Assembly (NCBI GenBank): GCA_963702035.1
Contig: OY969700.1
Span: 2,356,001-2,420,000 of the forward strand
DNA from: VRUE01 sp963702035
GTDB lineage: Bacteria > Actinomycetota > Thermoleophilia > Solirubrobacterales > 70-9
Direction: 5' to 3'
DNA length: 64,000 bases
Under the pieces are notes generated by a model. It saw nothing but the letters and a program-made list of their open reading frames with translations, made no database searches and was not told where the DNA came from. The stretch's first letter is position 1; every line of letters begins with the position of its first letter. Made by a program: the position numbers and the translations under genes. Shown piece by piece: positions 34,367-42,530 of the stretch.

Positions 34367-34680
34367 CCACCGTCACCTACGCCGGCACGCCGATCGAGGT
34401 CGACGCCGAGGGTTTCCTCAGCGAGACCGATCAGTGGAACGAGCAGGTCGCCGCCGAGATCGCCGCGCAGTCCGGCGTCGGGGAGCTCACCGACCGCCAC
34501 TGGCTGGTCGTCAACTTCATGCGCGACACCTACCTGGAGAGCGGCAGCGCGCCCTCGATCCGCACCCTCGGCAAAGCTTCGGGGGTCCCGATCAAGGAGC
34601 TGTACCAGCTCTTCCCGAAAGGGCCGGCGAAGCTCGCGGCCAAGATCGCCGGCATCCCCAAGCCACGCGGATGCATCTAG
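34363..34680 (+). CDS. tusE: TusE/DsrC-family sulfur carrier protein
   Basis: A 105-aa protein with the family core FLSETDQWNEQVAAEIAAQS, LTDRHWLVVNFMRD and IRTLGKASGVPIKELYQLFP. The C-terminal arm ends PKPRGCI with the conserved penultimate cysteine. The second upstream cysteine of true DsrC is replaced (PKGPAKLAAKIAG), so TusE-like single-cysteine transfer is expected. Confidence 0.9.
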   Translation: MTTVTYAGTPIEVDAEGFLSETDQWNEQVAAEIAAQSGVGELTDRHWLVVNFMRDTYLESGSAPSIRTLGKASGVPIKELYQLFPKGPAKLAAKIAGIPKPRGCI

Positions 34681-34693
34681 GAGGGAGGGTCCG

Positions 34694-35188
34694 ATGACCG
34701 ACCAGAGCAGCAACGGAGCAAAGCCCGAGCCGATCGAGAAGGTCTCGATCGTCGTCTCCAAGGGCTCGCTCGAGGGCGTCTACCCGGGGCTGATCATGGC
34801 CAACGGGGCTCGCATGGAGGGGATCGAGGCCAACGTCTTCTTCACCTTCTTCGGCCTCGACGCGATCAACAGGGCCAAGCACGAGCACGTCAAGGTGGCG
34901 ACGGTCGGCAACCCCGGCCTCCACCTCGCCACCTGGGCCGGCGCCGTACCCGGGATGTCGTCCCTTGTCACCCACAAACTCGCCCAGGAGATGGAGAAGC
35001 TCGACATCCCACCGATCCCCGAGTTCGTCGAGATGATCGCCGACTCCGGCGGCGCCCTCTACGCCTGCAAGGCCTCGGTCGACCTCTTCGACCTCGAGGA
35101 GGACGACTTCATCCCCCAGATCGAGGGAGTGATCACGGTCGGCGAGTTCTACGGCCTCGCCGCGGGCGGGCAGATCATCTTCACCTGA
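34694..35188 (+). CDS. DsrE-family (DsrE2-like) sulfurtransferase
   Basis: A 164-aa protein: VSIVVSKGSLEGVYPGLIMA, then MEGIEANVFFTFFGLDAINR and a single conserved cysteine in GALYACKASVDLFDLEEDDF. DsrE2-like proteins accept sulfane sulfur and pass it on. The 13-bp gap after tusE implies one transcript with sqr. Confidence 0.85.
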   Translation: MTDQSSNGAKPEPIEKVSIVVSKGSLEGVYPGLIMANGARMEGIEANVFFTFFGLDAINRAKHEHVKVATVGNPGLHLATWAGAVPGMSSLVTHKLAQEMEKLDIPPIPEFVEMIADSGGALYACKASVDLFDLEEDDFIPQIEGVITVGEFYGLAAGGQIIFT

Positions 35189-35226
35189 GCGGCCGACCTC
35201 TTCATTTGCTTCAATCATTTGACCAG

Positions 35227-35291
35227 AGAAAGGAGGTGGTCCTAACTTGATTCACATGCTTGAGGGGACTCTGGAGGTGCAGGGCCGCTAG
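35227..35291 (+). CDS. 14-codon ORF behind a full anti-Shine-Dalgarno complement
   Basis: AGAAAGGAGGTG (35227-35238) matches the complement of the 16S rRNA 3' tail over 12 nt. The first start after it is TTG 35247, giving a 14-residue ORF (LIHMLEGTLEVQGR if read literally) ending in TAG at 35291. An extremely stable UUCG-loop hairpin lies about 110 nt downstream. It could be a highly translated leader peptide or a small RNA that contacts ribosomes. Confidence 0.4.
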
Positions 35292-35402
35292 GCGCCGCAC
35301 TGTTCTGGCGCCCGGCGGAATCCACCCCGGGCACCGGCGATCGTAGGGAGGCGGGTCTTGTCCCACCCGTGCGCTGTTCCCGCGTTCGTCTCCGAGCACC
35401 TG

Positions 35403-35430
35403 GCCAGGGCCGCCTTCGGGTGGTCCTGGC
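35403..35430 (+). terminator. 12-bp hairpin with TTCG tetraloop
   Basis: GCCAGGGCCGCC-TTCG-GGTGGTCCTGGC forms twelve pairs (two G-T) closed by TTCG, followed by TATTTCACG. It probably ends the transcript that carries the 14-codon ORF. The rest of 35292-35559 shows no gene. Confidence 0.65.
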
Positions 35431-35559
35431 TATTTCACGCCGCTCTTTGCGGGATGAAATACGAGAGCTAATTCAATTGATTGTGGCCTAGGTGAGAAGG
35501 TCGAAATCGGTTACGTGTGAAACAAGTGCTCATCGGAGCACCTGACAAGGAGACTGATT

Positions 35560-35937
35560 TTGATCTTTGGATACTCCCCGGCGGAAGCAAAAAAGACGGT
35601 CGTCTCGGCCATTTTTCTGGTCGGTGCCGTTCTGGCATTGATCCTCAGCGATTACAACCCGGACTTCACGCAGGCTTGCGTCGCTCTGGCCGGTTCGGTA
35701 TTCGCGGTGGCGGGCGTGTTCCTCGCCAAAAACCACACCGAAAAAGACCTCTCGAAGGCGGTTTCGCAGCTCCAGGGCGCGGCCCTGACCGTCGTCGGCT
35801 ACTTCGCCACGGTACAGCCTGGAACGGTGCAAAAAATCACGATCCTGAGCGGGGCGGTGGTCAGCGTGATAGCCGTCTACTGGTTCCGCAACGACACCGA
35901 AAACACCAGCGTCAGCGAACTGGAATCCGCTGAATGA
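35560..35937 (+). CDS. small three-TM protein, holin-like
   Basis: A 125-aa protein from TTG 35560 with AAGGAG 9 nt upstream. Three hydrophobic helices (VVSAIFLVGAVLALILS; ACVALAGSVFAVAGVFLA; ITILSGAVVSVIAVYWF) and an acidic tail. Size and topology resemble phage holins, but no lysis gene is near. Codon use is more AT-tolerant than in neighbours, which may point to transfer. Confidence 0.5.
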   Translation: MIFGYSPAEAKKTVVSAIFLVGAVLALILSDYNPDFTQACVALAGSVFAVAGVFLAKNHTEKDLSKAVSQLQGAALTVVGYFATVQPGTVQKITILSGAVVSVIAVYWFRNDTENTSVSELESAE

Positions 35938-35994
35938 TCGGACCGGCGGGCCCTCCTGTACCGGGAAGCTCGGGGGAGGGCCCGCCGTCCGCGG

Positions 35995-37002
35995 CTACGC
36001 GTCAAGCAGGCTCTTGGCGCACTCGACGATCGTCTCGTCGATCGGCCGCGGGGACCAGCCGAGGCGGGCCTCGGCCTTCTCGCTTGAGAGCTCGGTCTTG
36101 CGGCCGAGCTGGCCGGTTATCGAGCGGACGCTGGGGTCGAAGATCGCCATCGCGCGGACGGCGAAGTTGGGTATCGACCGGCTCGGCACCTTCGCGGCGG
36201 CCTCGCCCATGCGGTCGCGCAGCACCGCGGCTATCTCCGCCATCCACCGGAAGGTCGCGACCGCGACGAAGCGCTCGCCGCCCGCCTCGGGCGCGGTCAT
36301 CGCCCTGATCTCCAGGTCGGCGACGTCGCGCACGTCGACGAAGCTGAAGCCGATCCGCGGCACGCCGGGCATCCCGCCGAGCAGCCGTTCGATCGCCTGC
36401 AGCGAGAAGGAGCGATCGTCGTTCAGCACCGGCCCGATGATCGCGCCGGGGTTGACCGTCGCCAGCTTCTCGGTCGCGCCGCGCTCGGCCATGAAGTCCC
36501 ACGCCGCCCGCTCGGCGACAGTCTTCGAGCCCGCGTAGAAGGAGAGCTTCGGGTTGTCGGGGTCGCTCCAGTCCCGCTCGTCCAGGGGTCGCCCGGAGAC
36601 CGCTTTGCCGCTGCCGGTGATCGCGGCCACCGATGAGGTGACGACGACGCGGTCGACGCCGGCGTCGAGGCTCGCCGCGAGCACCCGCAGCGTCCCGTCG
36701 CGAGCCGGCACGATCAGCTCGTCAGGATCCTTCGGCTGCTGCGGCGGGAAGGGCGAGGCGACGTGGAGGACGTAGTCGCAACCGCCGACCGCGTCCGCCC
36801 AGCCGGCGTCGTCGAGCAGGTCGGCGGCGACCACGGTGAGCCGGTCCCCGGCGTCGACCTGGGTGCCGACCGCGGCGCGCACGTCGGGCTCGCGGGCGAG
36901 GTCGCGCACGGTGGTGCGGACCCGGTAGCCGCGGCGCAGAAGCTCGACCACGCACCAGCCGCCGAGGTATCCCGAGCCGCCGGTGACCAGAACGGTCTTC
37001 AT
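35995..37002 (-). CDS. extended SDR, dihydroflavonol-4-reductase-like
   Basis: About 335 aa, NAD(P)-binding Rossmann start VLVTGGSGYLGGWCVVELLR, DYVLHVASPFPP and the catalytic YxxxK in FYAGSKTVAERAAW. Members reduce carbonyls of varied substrates. Start taken as ATG 37002; ATG 37023 is also possible. It is divergent from DUF2855. Confidence 0.85.
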   Translation of the reverse strand: MKTVLVTGGSGYLGGWCVVELLRRGYRVRTTVRDLAREPDVRAAVGTQVDAGDRLTVVAADLLDDAGWADAVGGCDYVLHVASPFPPQQPKDPDELIVPARDGTLRVLAASLDAGVDRVVVTSSVAAITGSGKAVSGRPLDERDWSDPDNPKLSFYAGSKTVAERAAWDFMAERGATEKLATVNPGAIIGPVLNDDRSFSLQAIERLLGGMPGVPRIGFSFVDVRDVADLEIRAMTAPEAGGERFVAVATFRWMAEIAAVLRDRMGEAAAKVPSRSIPNFAVRAMAIFDPSVRSITGQLGRKTELSSEKAEARLGWSPRPIDETIVECAKSLLDA

Positions 37003-37061
37003 CTCCTCTGCTGAGCCCTCCATCGAGTCAGCAGTATGAACGTGAGAACATCCGCGTGGCG

Positions 37062-37119
37062 ATGACGGACCTCCCGGTCAAGCGAGTGGAGCGCCGATGA
37101 CGGACTTCCTGGTCAAGCG
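37062..37119 (+). repeat. 35-bp imperfect tandem duplication of a gene start
   Basis: ATGACGGACCTCCCGGTCAA (37062 on) is repeated at 37097 as ATGACGGACTTCCTGGTCAA. The first copy opens a 12-codon ORF whose TGA overlaps the second ATG (ATGA, 37097-37100). The second copy is the real DUF2855 start. Confidence 0.6.
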
Positions 37120-38170
37120 CGGCGATCTGCGCGAGTGTCGCATCGCGGAGTCGCCGCCGCCGGAGATCGGCGCCGGCCAGGCCCTCCTCCGGGTCGACAC
37201 CTTCGGCCTCACCGCCAACAACGTCACCTACGCGGTCTTCGGCGAGGCGATGAACTACTGGGACTTCTTCCCGGCCGAGCAGGGCTGGGGCCGGGTGCCG
37301 ATGTGGGGCTTCGCCGAGGTCGAGCGCAGCGAGGCCGAGGGGGTGGAGCCCGGGGCGCGGGTGTTCGGCTATCTGCCGCCCTCTTCGCACCTTGTCGTCG
37401 CCCCAGCCGACGCCGGAGGGGACGGCTTCGTCGACGGCTCGCCCCACCGCGCGGAGCTGCCGTCCGCCTACCACCGCTACCTGACCAGCGGCGTGGATCC
37501 GTTCTACCGGGCGGATACCGAGGAGATCCAGATGCTGCTGCGGCCGCTCTTCTTCACCTCGTTCCTGATCGACGACCAACTCGCCGACGAGGGCTTCGCG
37601 ACGAGTGGCCCGGTGCTGATCTCCAGCGCCTCGAGCAAGACCGCGATCGCCGCCGCCTTCCTGCTTGCGCGGCGTGAGGGCGTCGAGCTGGTCGGCCTCA
37701 CCTCGCCAGGCAACGCCGACTTCGTCGCGGGCCTGGGGATCTACGACCGCACGGTGAGCTACGACGCGATCGACTCGCTCGAGCCCGGTCCCGCCACCTT
37801 CGTCGACATCGCCGGCGACGGCGAGGTGCGCCACGCGGTCCACTCCCACTACGGCGACCGGCTCGTCCACAGCATGACCGTCGGCGCCTCCCACTGGGAG
37901 GAGCTCGGCGCCGGCGCAGGCGACCTGCCCGGCCCCAAGCCGACCTTCTTCTTCGCCCCCGACCGTGTGACCAAGCGCTCCAAGGACTGGGGCCGCACCG
38001 GCCTCGAGACCCGGGTGGCCGAAGCCTGGCACCCCTTCTGCGAGTGGACGGGGGGCTGGCTCGAGACGATCCGCGGCCAGGGCTTCGAGGCCCTGCGGGA
38101 CGCCTATATAGATGTGCTCGAGGGCCGCGTTGACCCGAAGCACGCACACGTGCTCAAGCTCCCCGCGTAA
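37097..38170 (+). CDS. DUF2855 family protein
   Basis: A 357-aa protein: LRVDTFGLTANNVTYAVFGE, WGRVPMWGFAEVE, VLISSASSKTAIAAAFLL and WGRTGLETRVAEAWHPFCEW. The family looks like a diverged MDR/quinone-oxidoreductase fold; its reaction is unknown. A partial copy of its own start lies 35 bp upstream, giving a tiny upstream ORF that may couple translation. Confidence 0.85.
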   Translation: MTDFLVKRGDLRECRIAESPPPEIGAGQALLRVDTFGLTANNVTYAVFGEAMNYWDFFPAEQGWGRVPMWGFAEVERSEAEGVEPGARVFGYLPPSSHLVVAPADAGGDGFVDGSPHRAELPSAYHRYLTSGVDPFYRADTEEIQMLLRPLFFTSFLIDDQLADEGFATSGPVLISSASSKTAIAAAFLLARREGVELVGLTSPGNADFVAGLGIYDRTVSYDAIDSLEPGPATFVDIAGDGEVRHAVHSHYGDRLVHSMTVGASHWEELGAGAGDLPGPKPTFFFAPDRVTKRSKDWGRTGLETRVAEAWHPFCEWTGGWLETIRGQGFEALRDAYIDVLEGRVDPKHAHVLKLPA

Positions 38171-38189
38171 GCGCCTCTCCGTCGCAGAT

Positions 38190-38221
38190 GACTTTGTACG
38201 TGTGGGAGCACGTACAAAGTC
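38190..38221. repeat. 13-bp hairpin, left copy flanking the nuclease-like gene
   Basis: GACTTTGTACGTG-TGGGAG-CACGTACAAAGTC. The same 13-bp arms recur at 39141-39172. It lies 22 bp past the nuclease-like gene stop and 20 bp past the DUF2855 stop, so it may terminate both. Confidence 0.75.
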
Positions 38222-38242
38222 CCAAGCGGGGTTGCGTCCCCT

Positions 38243-39157
38243 TCAAGCGCCGCGGAGGTGGGGGACGGTCCGGCGGAGGATCCTGCGCACGTACGCGGGT
38301 TCGTGCCTGACCTGCCAGTGGGTGAAGCGCAGGGTCGTCAGGCCGGCGGCGACATGCGCCTGGTCGCGACGGTGGTCGCGCGCCTGCTCTGATGCCGTGC
38401 GGTGGTAGCGCAGGCCGTCGGTCTCGACCACGAGACCGAGGTCGGGCCAGAAGAAGTCAACCTCGTAGCCGTCGACCATTGCTTTGGTCAGCGGCTGGGG
38501 CATTCCCGCCGCCGAGGCGATGGGGCGGAAGAAAATCTCCAGATCGGAGTCGGAAAGGTGGAACGTGTGCCGGTCCAGGAGGATCCGAAGGGGGCGCACA
38601 CCCGGCTCCCCCGCGAAGTCATCGAGGGCGGCGCGCAGCGCCTCGGGGTCGATCAGGTCGTACTTGTCCGCCTCGTTGACGGCCCGCTCGAGCGCAATCG
38701 GATGGAGTTCGGTCGCCAGATCGACCAAAGTGCGCGCCGGCCGGGTCACGGGAAGCCCGTTGCGCGTCGTGATGTCCTCTCGCCGCAGCGACGGCCTGCT
38801 CATCGCCCGGATTCCCGCGCGGCGATGCCTGCAGCGCCGCCGGATGCTCACGTCGATCCGCCCGCTGCGCTCCTTGCCGATACCCCAGAGGGCGGCGGCG
38901 CTGCGATGGCTCAGAGCGGCTCCCTCTCCGCAGGGGAGGACGGCCACCATCCAACGTCGCTCCGGGGTCAGGCGCGGCCAGCCGACTGCGTAGACCCCTC
39001 GTCTGACCGGGTGAAGGCGACCCTCGGCAATGCGATGGGCGATCGCCTCGCGGCTGAATCCGAGTCCGAGCAGTTGCCGCCGGGTCACCACGCCGTGCTG
39101 ACGCCCCGCCAACGCCCATGCCCGTCTGCTCCGCGGATCGGACTTTGTACGTGCCAT
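38243..39157 (-). CDS. AbiEi-like HTH plus DUF559 nuclease-like protein
   Basis: A 304-aa protein. N-terminus: AGRQHGVVTRRQLLGLGFSR and AIAHRIAEGRLHPVRRGVYA, an AbiEi-antitoxin type winged helix. C-terminus: VDGYEVDFFWPDLGLVVETD, a DUF559/Vsr-like restriction-fold core with D and E-x-D, and LRFTHWQV. The family is common and repeated in Thermoleophilia-like genomes; its function is not established. The start ATG 39157 lies in the loop of a 14-bp hairpin, and a near-copy of that hairpin follows the stop. Confidence 0.75.
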   Translation of the reverse strand: MARTKSDPRSRRAWALAGRQHGVVTRRQLLGLGFSREAIAHRIAEGRLHPVRRGVYAVGWPRLTPERRWMVAVLPCGEGAALSHRSAAALWGIGKERSGRIDVSIRRRCRHRRAGIRAMSRPSLRREDITTRNGLPVTRPARTLVDLATELHPIALERAVNEADKYDLIDPEALRAALDDFAGEPGVRPLRILLDRHTFHLSDSDLEIFFRPIASAAGMPQPLTKAMVDGYEVDFFWPDLGLVVETDGLRYHRTASEQARDHRRDQAHVAAGLTTLRFTHWQVRHEPAYVRRILRRTVPHLRGA

Positions 39158-39173
39158 CACACGTACAAAGTCC
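39140..39173. repeat. 14-bp hairpin, right copy, containing the nuclease-like start codon
   Basis: GGACTTTGTACGTG-CCATCA-CACGTACAAAGTCC. On the minus strand the 6-nt loop contains the ATG (39157-39155). Arms match those at 38190-38221 over 13 bp; loops differ. Confidence 0.75.
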
Positions 39174-39251
39174 ACAGCGGCCGAAACTCTCCCCCCCACG
39201 GGTAGGGTGGGCGTCAGTGACACCGCTATGCGTCCTACGAGCGAGCGCCCG

Positions 39252-39890
39252 ATGCCGAAGCTGAGGTTTGAAATCTCGATTTCGCTCGACGGCTACGTCG
39301 CGGGGCCGAACCAGAGCGAGGAGCACCCGCTCGGCGAAGGCGGGATGCAGCTGCACGAGTGGATCTTCCCCCTTGCCGCCTGGCGCGAGCCGCACGGCCG
39401 CGAGGGGGGAGGGACGAACGCCAGCACGCCGCTGGTCGAGGAATCGCAGAGCGGCGTCGGCGCCGTGATCATGGGCCGCAATATGTTCGGCGGCGGCCCC
39501 GGCCCGTGGGGCGAGGATCCCTGGCAGGGCTGGTGGGGCGAGGAGCCGCCCTTCCGCACGCCGGTCTTCGTCCTCACCCACCACGAGCGCGAGCCGCTGG
39601 CTCTGGGCGAGACCACCTTCAGCTTCGTCACCGATGGGATCGAGTCGGCGCTGGAGCAGGCGAAGGAGGCGGCCGGTGAGCTGGACGTCCACCTCGCCGG
39701 CGGCGCCGAGGCCGCCCGGCAGTACCTGTCGGGGGGCCTCGTCAACCAGATGCAGCTCAACGTCGTGCCGGTCCTGCTCGGCGACGGGGCGCGACTCTTC
39801 GCGGATGGGGCCGGCGGCGGTCGCGAGCTGGAGCAGATCCTCGTCGTCGAGGCGCCCGGCGTCACGCACCTGCGCTACCGCCTCGCCTAG
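39252..39890 (+). CDS. dihydrofolate reductase-like (RibD C-terminal) protein
   Basis: A 212-aa protein with ISISLDGYVAGPNQSEEHPL, VGAVIMGRNMFGGGPGPWG, VFVLTHHEREPL and LNVVPVLLGDGARLFADG. This is the RibD_C/DHFR-like NADPH reductase fold; substrate unknown. ATG 39252 is the first start in the conserved region. Confidence 0.85.
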   Translation: MPKLRFEISISLDGYVAGPNQSEEHPLGEGGMQLHEWIFPLAAWREPHGREGGGTNASTPLVEESQSGVGAVIMGRNMFGGGPGPWGEDPWQGWWGEEPPFRTPVFVLTHHEREPLALGETTFSFVTDGIESALEQAKEAAGELDVHLAGGAEAARQYLSGGLVNQMQLNVVPVLLGDGARLFADGAGGGRELEQILVVEAPGVTHLRYRLA

Positions 39891-39960
39891 TCGCGCCCCC
39901 TGTCATCGCTATGCGGCTCGTCACACTGGCTGACCAGCCAGTCTGCGAGAATCGCCGCCT

Positions 39961-41460
39961 GTGGCCGAGGGGTTGCCCGAACATCTCGATGTGCTGATCG
40001 TCGGTGCCGGCCTCTCCGGCGTCGGCGCCGCCTGGCACCTGCAGGACCGCTCGCCCGCCAAGAGCTACGCGATCCTCGAGGCCCGCGGCGATCTCGGCGG
40101 CACCTGGGACCTCTTCCGCTATCCGGGCATCCGCTCCGACTCCGACATGCACACGCTCGGCTACCGCTTCAAGCCGTGGACGGCGCCGAAGTCGATCACC
40201 GACGGCGACTCGATCCTCGAGTACGTGCGGCGGACGGCGCGGGAGAGTGGGATCGACCGGCGGATCCACTTCCACCACCGCGTGCTGAGCGCCGCCTGGT
40301 CGAGCGAGGAGAGCCGCTGGACGGTCGAGGCCGAACGCACCGACACGGGAGAGACCGTACGGCTGACCTGTGGCTTCCTCTGGACCTGCAGCGGCTACTA
40401 CCGCTACGACGAGGGGTACACGCCCGAGTTCGAGGGGGTCGACCGGTTCGCCGGCCCGGTGGTCCACCCGCAGCACTGGCCCGCGGACCTCGACTACAGC
40501 GGCAAGAAGGTCGTCGTGATCGGCAGCGGCGCCACCGCGGTGACCCTGGTGCCGGCGATGGCGAAGCAGGCTGAGCACGTGACGATGCTGCAGCGCTCGC
40601 CGACCTACATCGCCTCGATGCCGGCCGAAGACCCGATCGCCGCCAGGTTGCGCCGTCGCCTGCCGGAGCGCGCCGCCTACGCCGTGGTGCGCTGGAAGAA
40701 CGTGCTGATCCAGGCGGCCTTCTACCAGCTCAGCCGCCGCCGGCCGGAGCTGATCAAGCGCTTGATCCGCAAAGGCGTCGTGCGCTCCCTGCCGCCCGGC
40801 TATGACGTCGACAAGCACTTCAAGCCGCGCTACAACCCGTGGGACCAGCGCATGTGCCTGGTCCCCGACGGCGACCTCTTCAGGTCGATCTCCAAGGGGG
40901 AGGCCTCGGTCGTAACCGACCGGATCGCCACCTTCACCGAGCGCGGGATCGAGCTCGAGTCCGGCGAGGAGCTGGAGGCCGACGTGATCGTCACCGCGAC
41001 CGGGCTCAACCTGCTCTTCCTCGGCGGGATCGAACTGACCGTCAACGGCGAGCAGGTCGACGTGCCGAGCAAGATGACCTACAAGGGGATGATGCTGAGC
41101 GGGGTGCCGAACATGGCCTTCACCGTCGGTTACACCAACGCCTCCTGGACCCTCAAGGCGGACCTCACCTCCGAGTACGTCTGCCGCCTGCTCAACCACA
41201 TGGACGCGCACGGCTACGCGCGCTGCGTCGCCGACGTCGACCCCTCTGTGAGCGAGCAGCCGCTGCTCGACTTCACCTCTGGTTACGTCCAGCGCTCGCT
41301 CGACCACTTCCCCAAACAGGGCTCGAAGGAGCCCTGGAAGCTGCGCCAGAACTACGTCTTCGACATCCGCACGATCCGTCGCGGCGCGATCGACGACGGC
41401 GCGATGCGGTTCTCCGGCGGCGCCGCCGAGGCGCGGCCGGCGGATCCCGTCGCCGTCTGA
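39961..41460 (+). CDS. flavin-containing / Baeyer-Villiger-type monooxygenase
   Basis: A 499-aa protein. FAD motif: VLIVGAGLSGVGAAWHLQDR. The region GDLGGTWDLFRYPGIRSDSD is EthA-like. The NADPH motif is VVVIGSGATAVTLVPAMA and D-x-x-x-x-A-TG appears as DVIVTATGLNLL. Such enzymes insert oxygen into ketones or oxidise heteroatoms. GTG start. A flavodoxin-like reductase follows 52 bp later. Confidence 0.88.
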   Translation: MAEGLPEHLDVLIVGAGLSGVGAAWHLQDRSPAKSYAILEARGDLGGTWDLFRYPGIRSDSDMHTLGYRFKPWTAPKSITDGDSILEYVRRTARESGIDRRIHFHHRVLSAAWSSEESRWTVEAERTDTGETVRLTCGFLWTCSGYYRYDEGYTPEFEGVDRFAGPVVHPQHWPADLDYSGKKVVVIGSGATAVTLVPAMAKQAEHVTMLQRSPTYIASMPAEDPIAARLRRRLPERAAYAVVRWKNVLIQAAFYQLSRRRPELIKRLIRKGVVRSLPPGYDVDKHFKPRYNPWDQRMCLVPDGDLFRSISKGEASVVTDRIATFTERGIELESGEELEADVIVTATGLNLLFLGGIELTVNGEQVDVPSKMTYKGMMLSGVPNMAFTVGYTNASWTLKADLTSEYVCRLLNHMDAHGYARCVADVDPSVSEQPLLDFTSGYVQRSLDHFPKQGSKEPWKLRQNYVFDIRTIRRGAIDDGAMRFSGGAAEARPADPVAV

Positions 41461-41512
41461 GCTGGGGGCGGGGATAGGGTGCCGGGATGCAAAAACGAAG
41501 CTGGCTGATCCC

Positions 41513-42262
41513 GTGACCGAGCTGACTGACAAGCAGGCCGAGTTGTGTGAGAGCAACGAGACCGACTACTCGGACCTCAAGGCCCTCTTCATCAACTGCA
41601 CACTGAAGCGCAGCCCCGAGGTCTCGAACACGCAGGGCCTGATGGATATCTCGATGGAGATCATGCGGCGCAACGGGGTGGCGGTCGAGGGCATCCGCGC
41701 GGTCGACCACGAGATCGCGACCGGCGTCTGGCCCGACATGACCGAGCACGGCTGGGACGTCGACGAGTGGCCGGCGATCTTCGAGAAGGTGATGGCGGCC
41801 GACATCCTCGTCCTCGGCATGTCGATCTGGCTGGGCGAGAAGTCATCGGTGGCGACCCAGATCGTCGAGCGCCTCTACGGCAACTCGCACCTGCTCAACG
41901 ACGCCGGCCAGTACGCCTACTACGGCCGCGTCGGCGGCTGCCTGGTGACCGGTAACGAGGACGGCGTCAAGCACTGCGCGATGAACACTCTCTACTCGCT
42001 GCAGCACCTCGGCTACACGATCCCGCCGCAGGCCGACGCCGGCTGGATCGGCGAAGCCGGGCCGGGGCCGTCCTACCTCGACGAGGGCTCCGGTGGGCCG
42101 GAGAACGACTTCACCAACCGCAACACCACCTTCGCCGCCTGGAACATGCTGCACCTGGCGCGGATCCTCAAGGACGCCGGCGGCATCCCCGCGCACGGCA
42201 ACCAGCGCACGGCGTGGGACGCCGGCTGCCGCACCGACTTCCCCAATCCCGACTACCGCTGA
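41513..42262 (+). CDS. flavodoxin-fold NAD(P)H-dependent FMN reductase
   Basis: A 249-aa protein: LKALFINCTLKRSPEVSNTQ, ADILVLGMSIWLGEKSSVAT, RVGGCLVTGNEDGVKHCAMN. The fold is that of NADPH-dependent FMN reductases / WrbA-like proteins. It starts at GTG 41513 and may form a unit with the monooxygenase. Confidence 0.85.
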   Translation: MTELTDKQAELCESNETDYSDLKALFINCTLKRSPEVSNTQGLMDISMEIMRRNGVAVEGIRAVDHEIATGVWPDMTEHGWDVDEWPAIFEKVMAADILVLGMSIWLGEKSSVATQIVERLYGNSHLLNDAGQYAYYGRVGGCLVTGNEDGVKHCAMNTLYSLQHLGYTIPPQADAGWIGEAGPGPSYLDEGSGGPENDFTNRNTTFAAWNMLHLARILKDAGGIPAHGNQRTAWDAGCRTDFPNPDYR

Positions 42263-42295
42263 TATGGACGCCCATTTGTCAAGTCCCCAACCACC

Positions 42296-42325
42296 AAGGG
42301 CCCGCTGACGCGGGCCTTCTTCTTG
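42296..42325 (+). terminator. intrinsic terminator after the FMN reductase gene
   Basis: GGCCCGC-TGAC-GCGGGCC followed by TTCTTCTT, 34 bp after the stop codon. Confidence 0.8.
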
Positions 42326-42530
42326 GGTCAGGAGGCGGCGGTCGGCCTGGTGCGCGACGCGCGGTCAGGCTGATATGCGCGGGTTGGCTACCGCAGGACC
42401 GGTTTTCGTCTCAGCGCCCGCTGTCTAGGATCGAGCGTCGCCGCAGGGCGGCTGCTCATAGCGGTATCGCGGATGCGCTGCGCGAAGGGCCGAGCCCGCC
42501 GCCTCCTGACCCAAGCAGTGCTTGGTGGTC

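Noticed and set aside
39862..41556. 564-aa minus-strand ORF
   Set aside because: Antisense to the monooxygenase gene, no recognisable domain.
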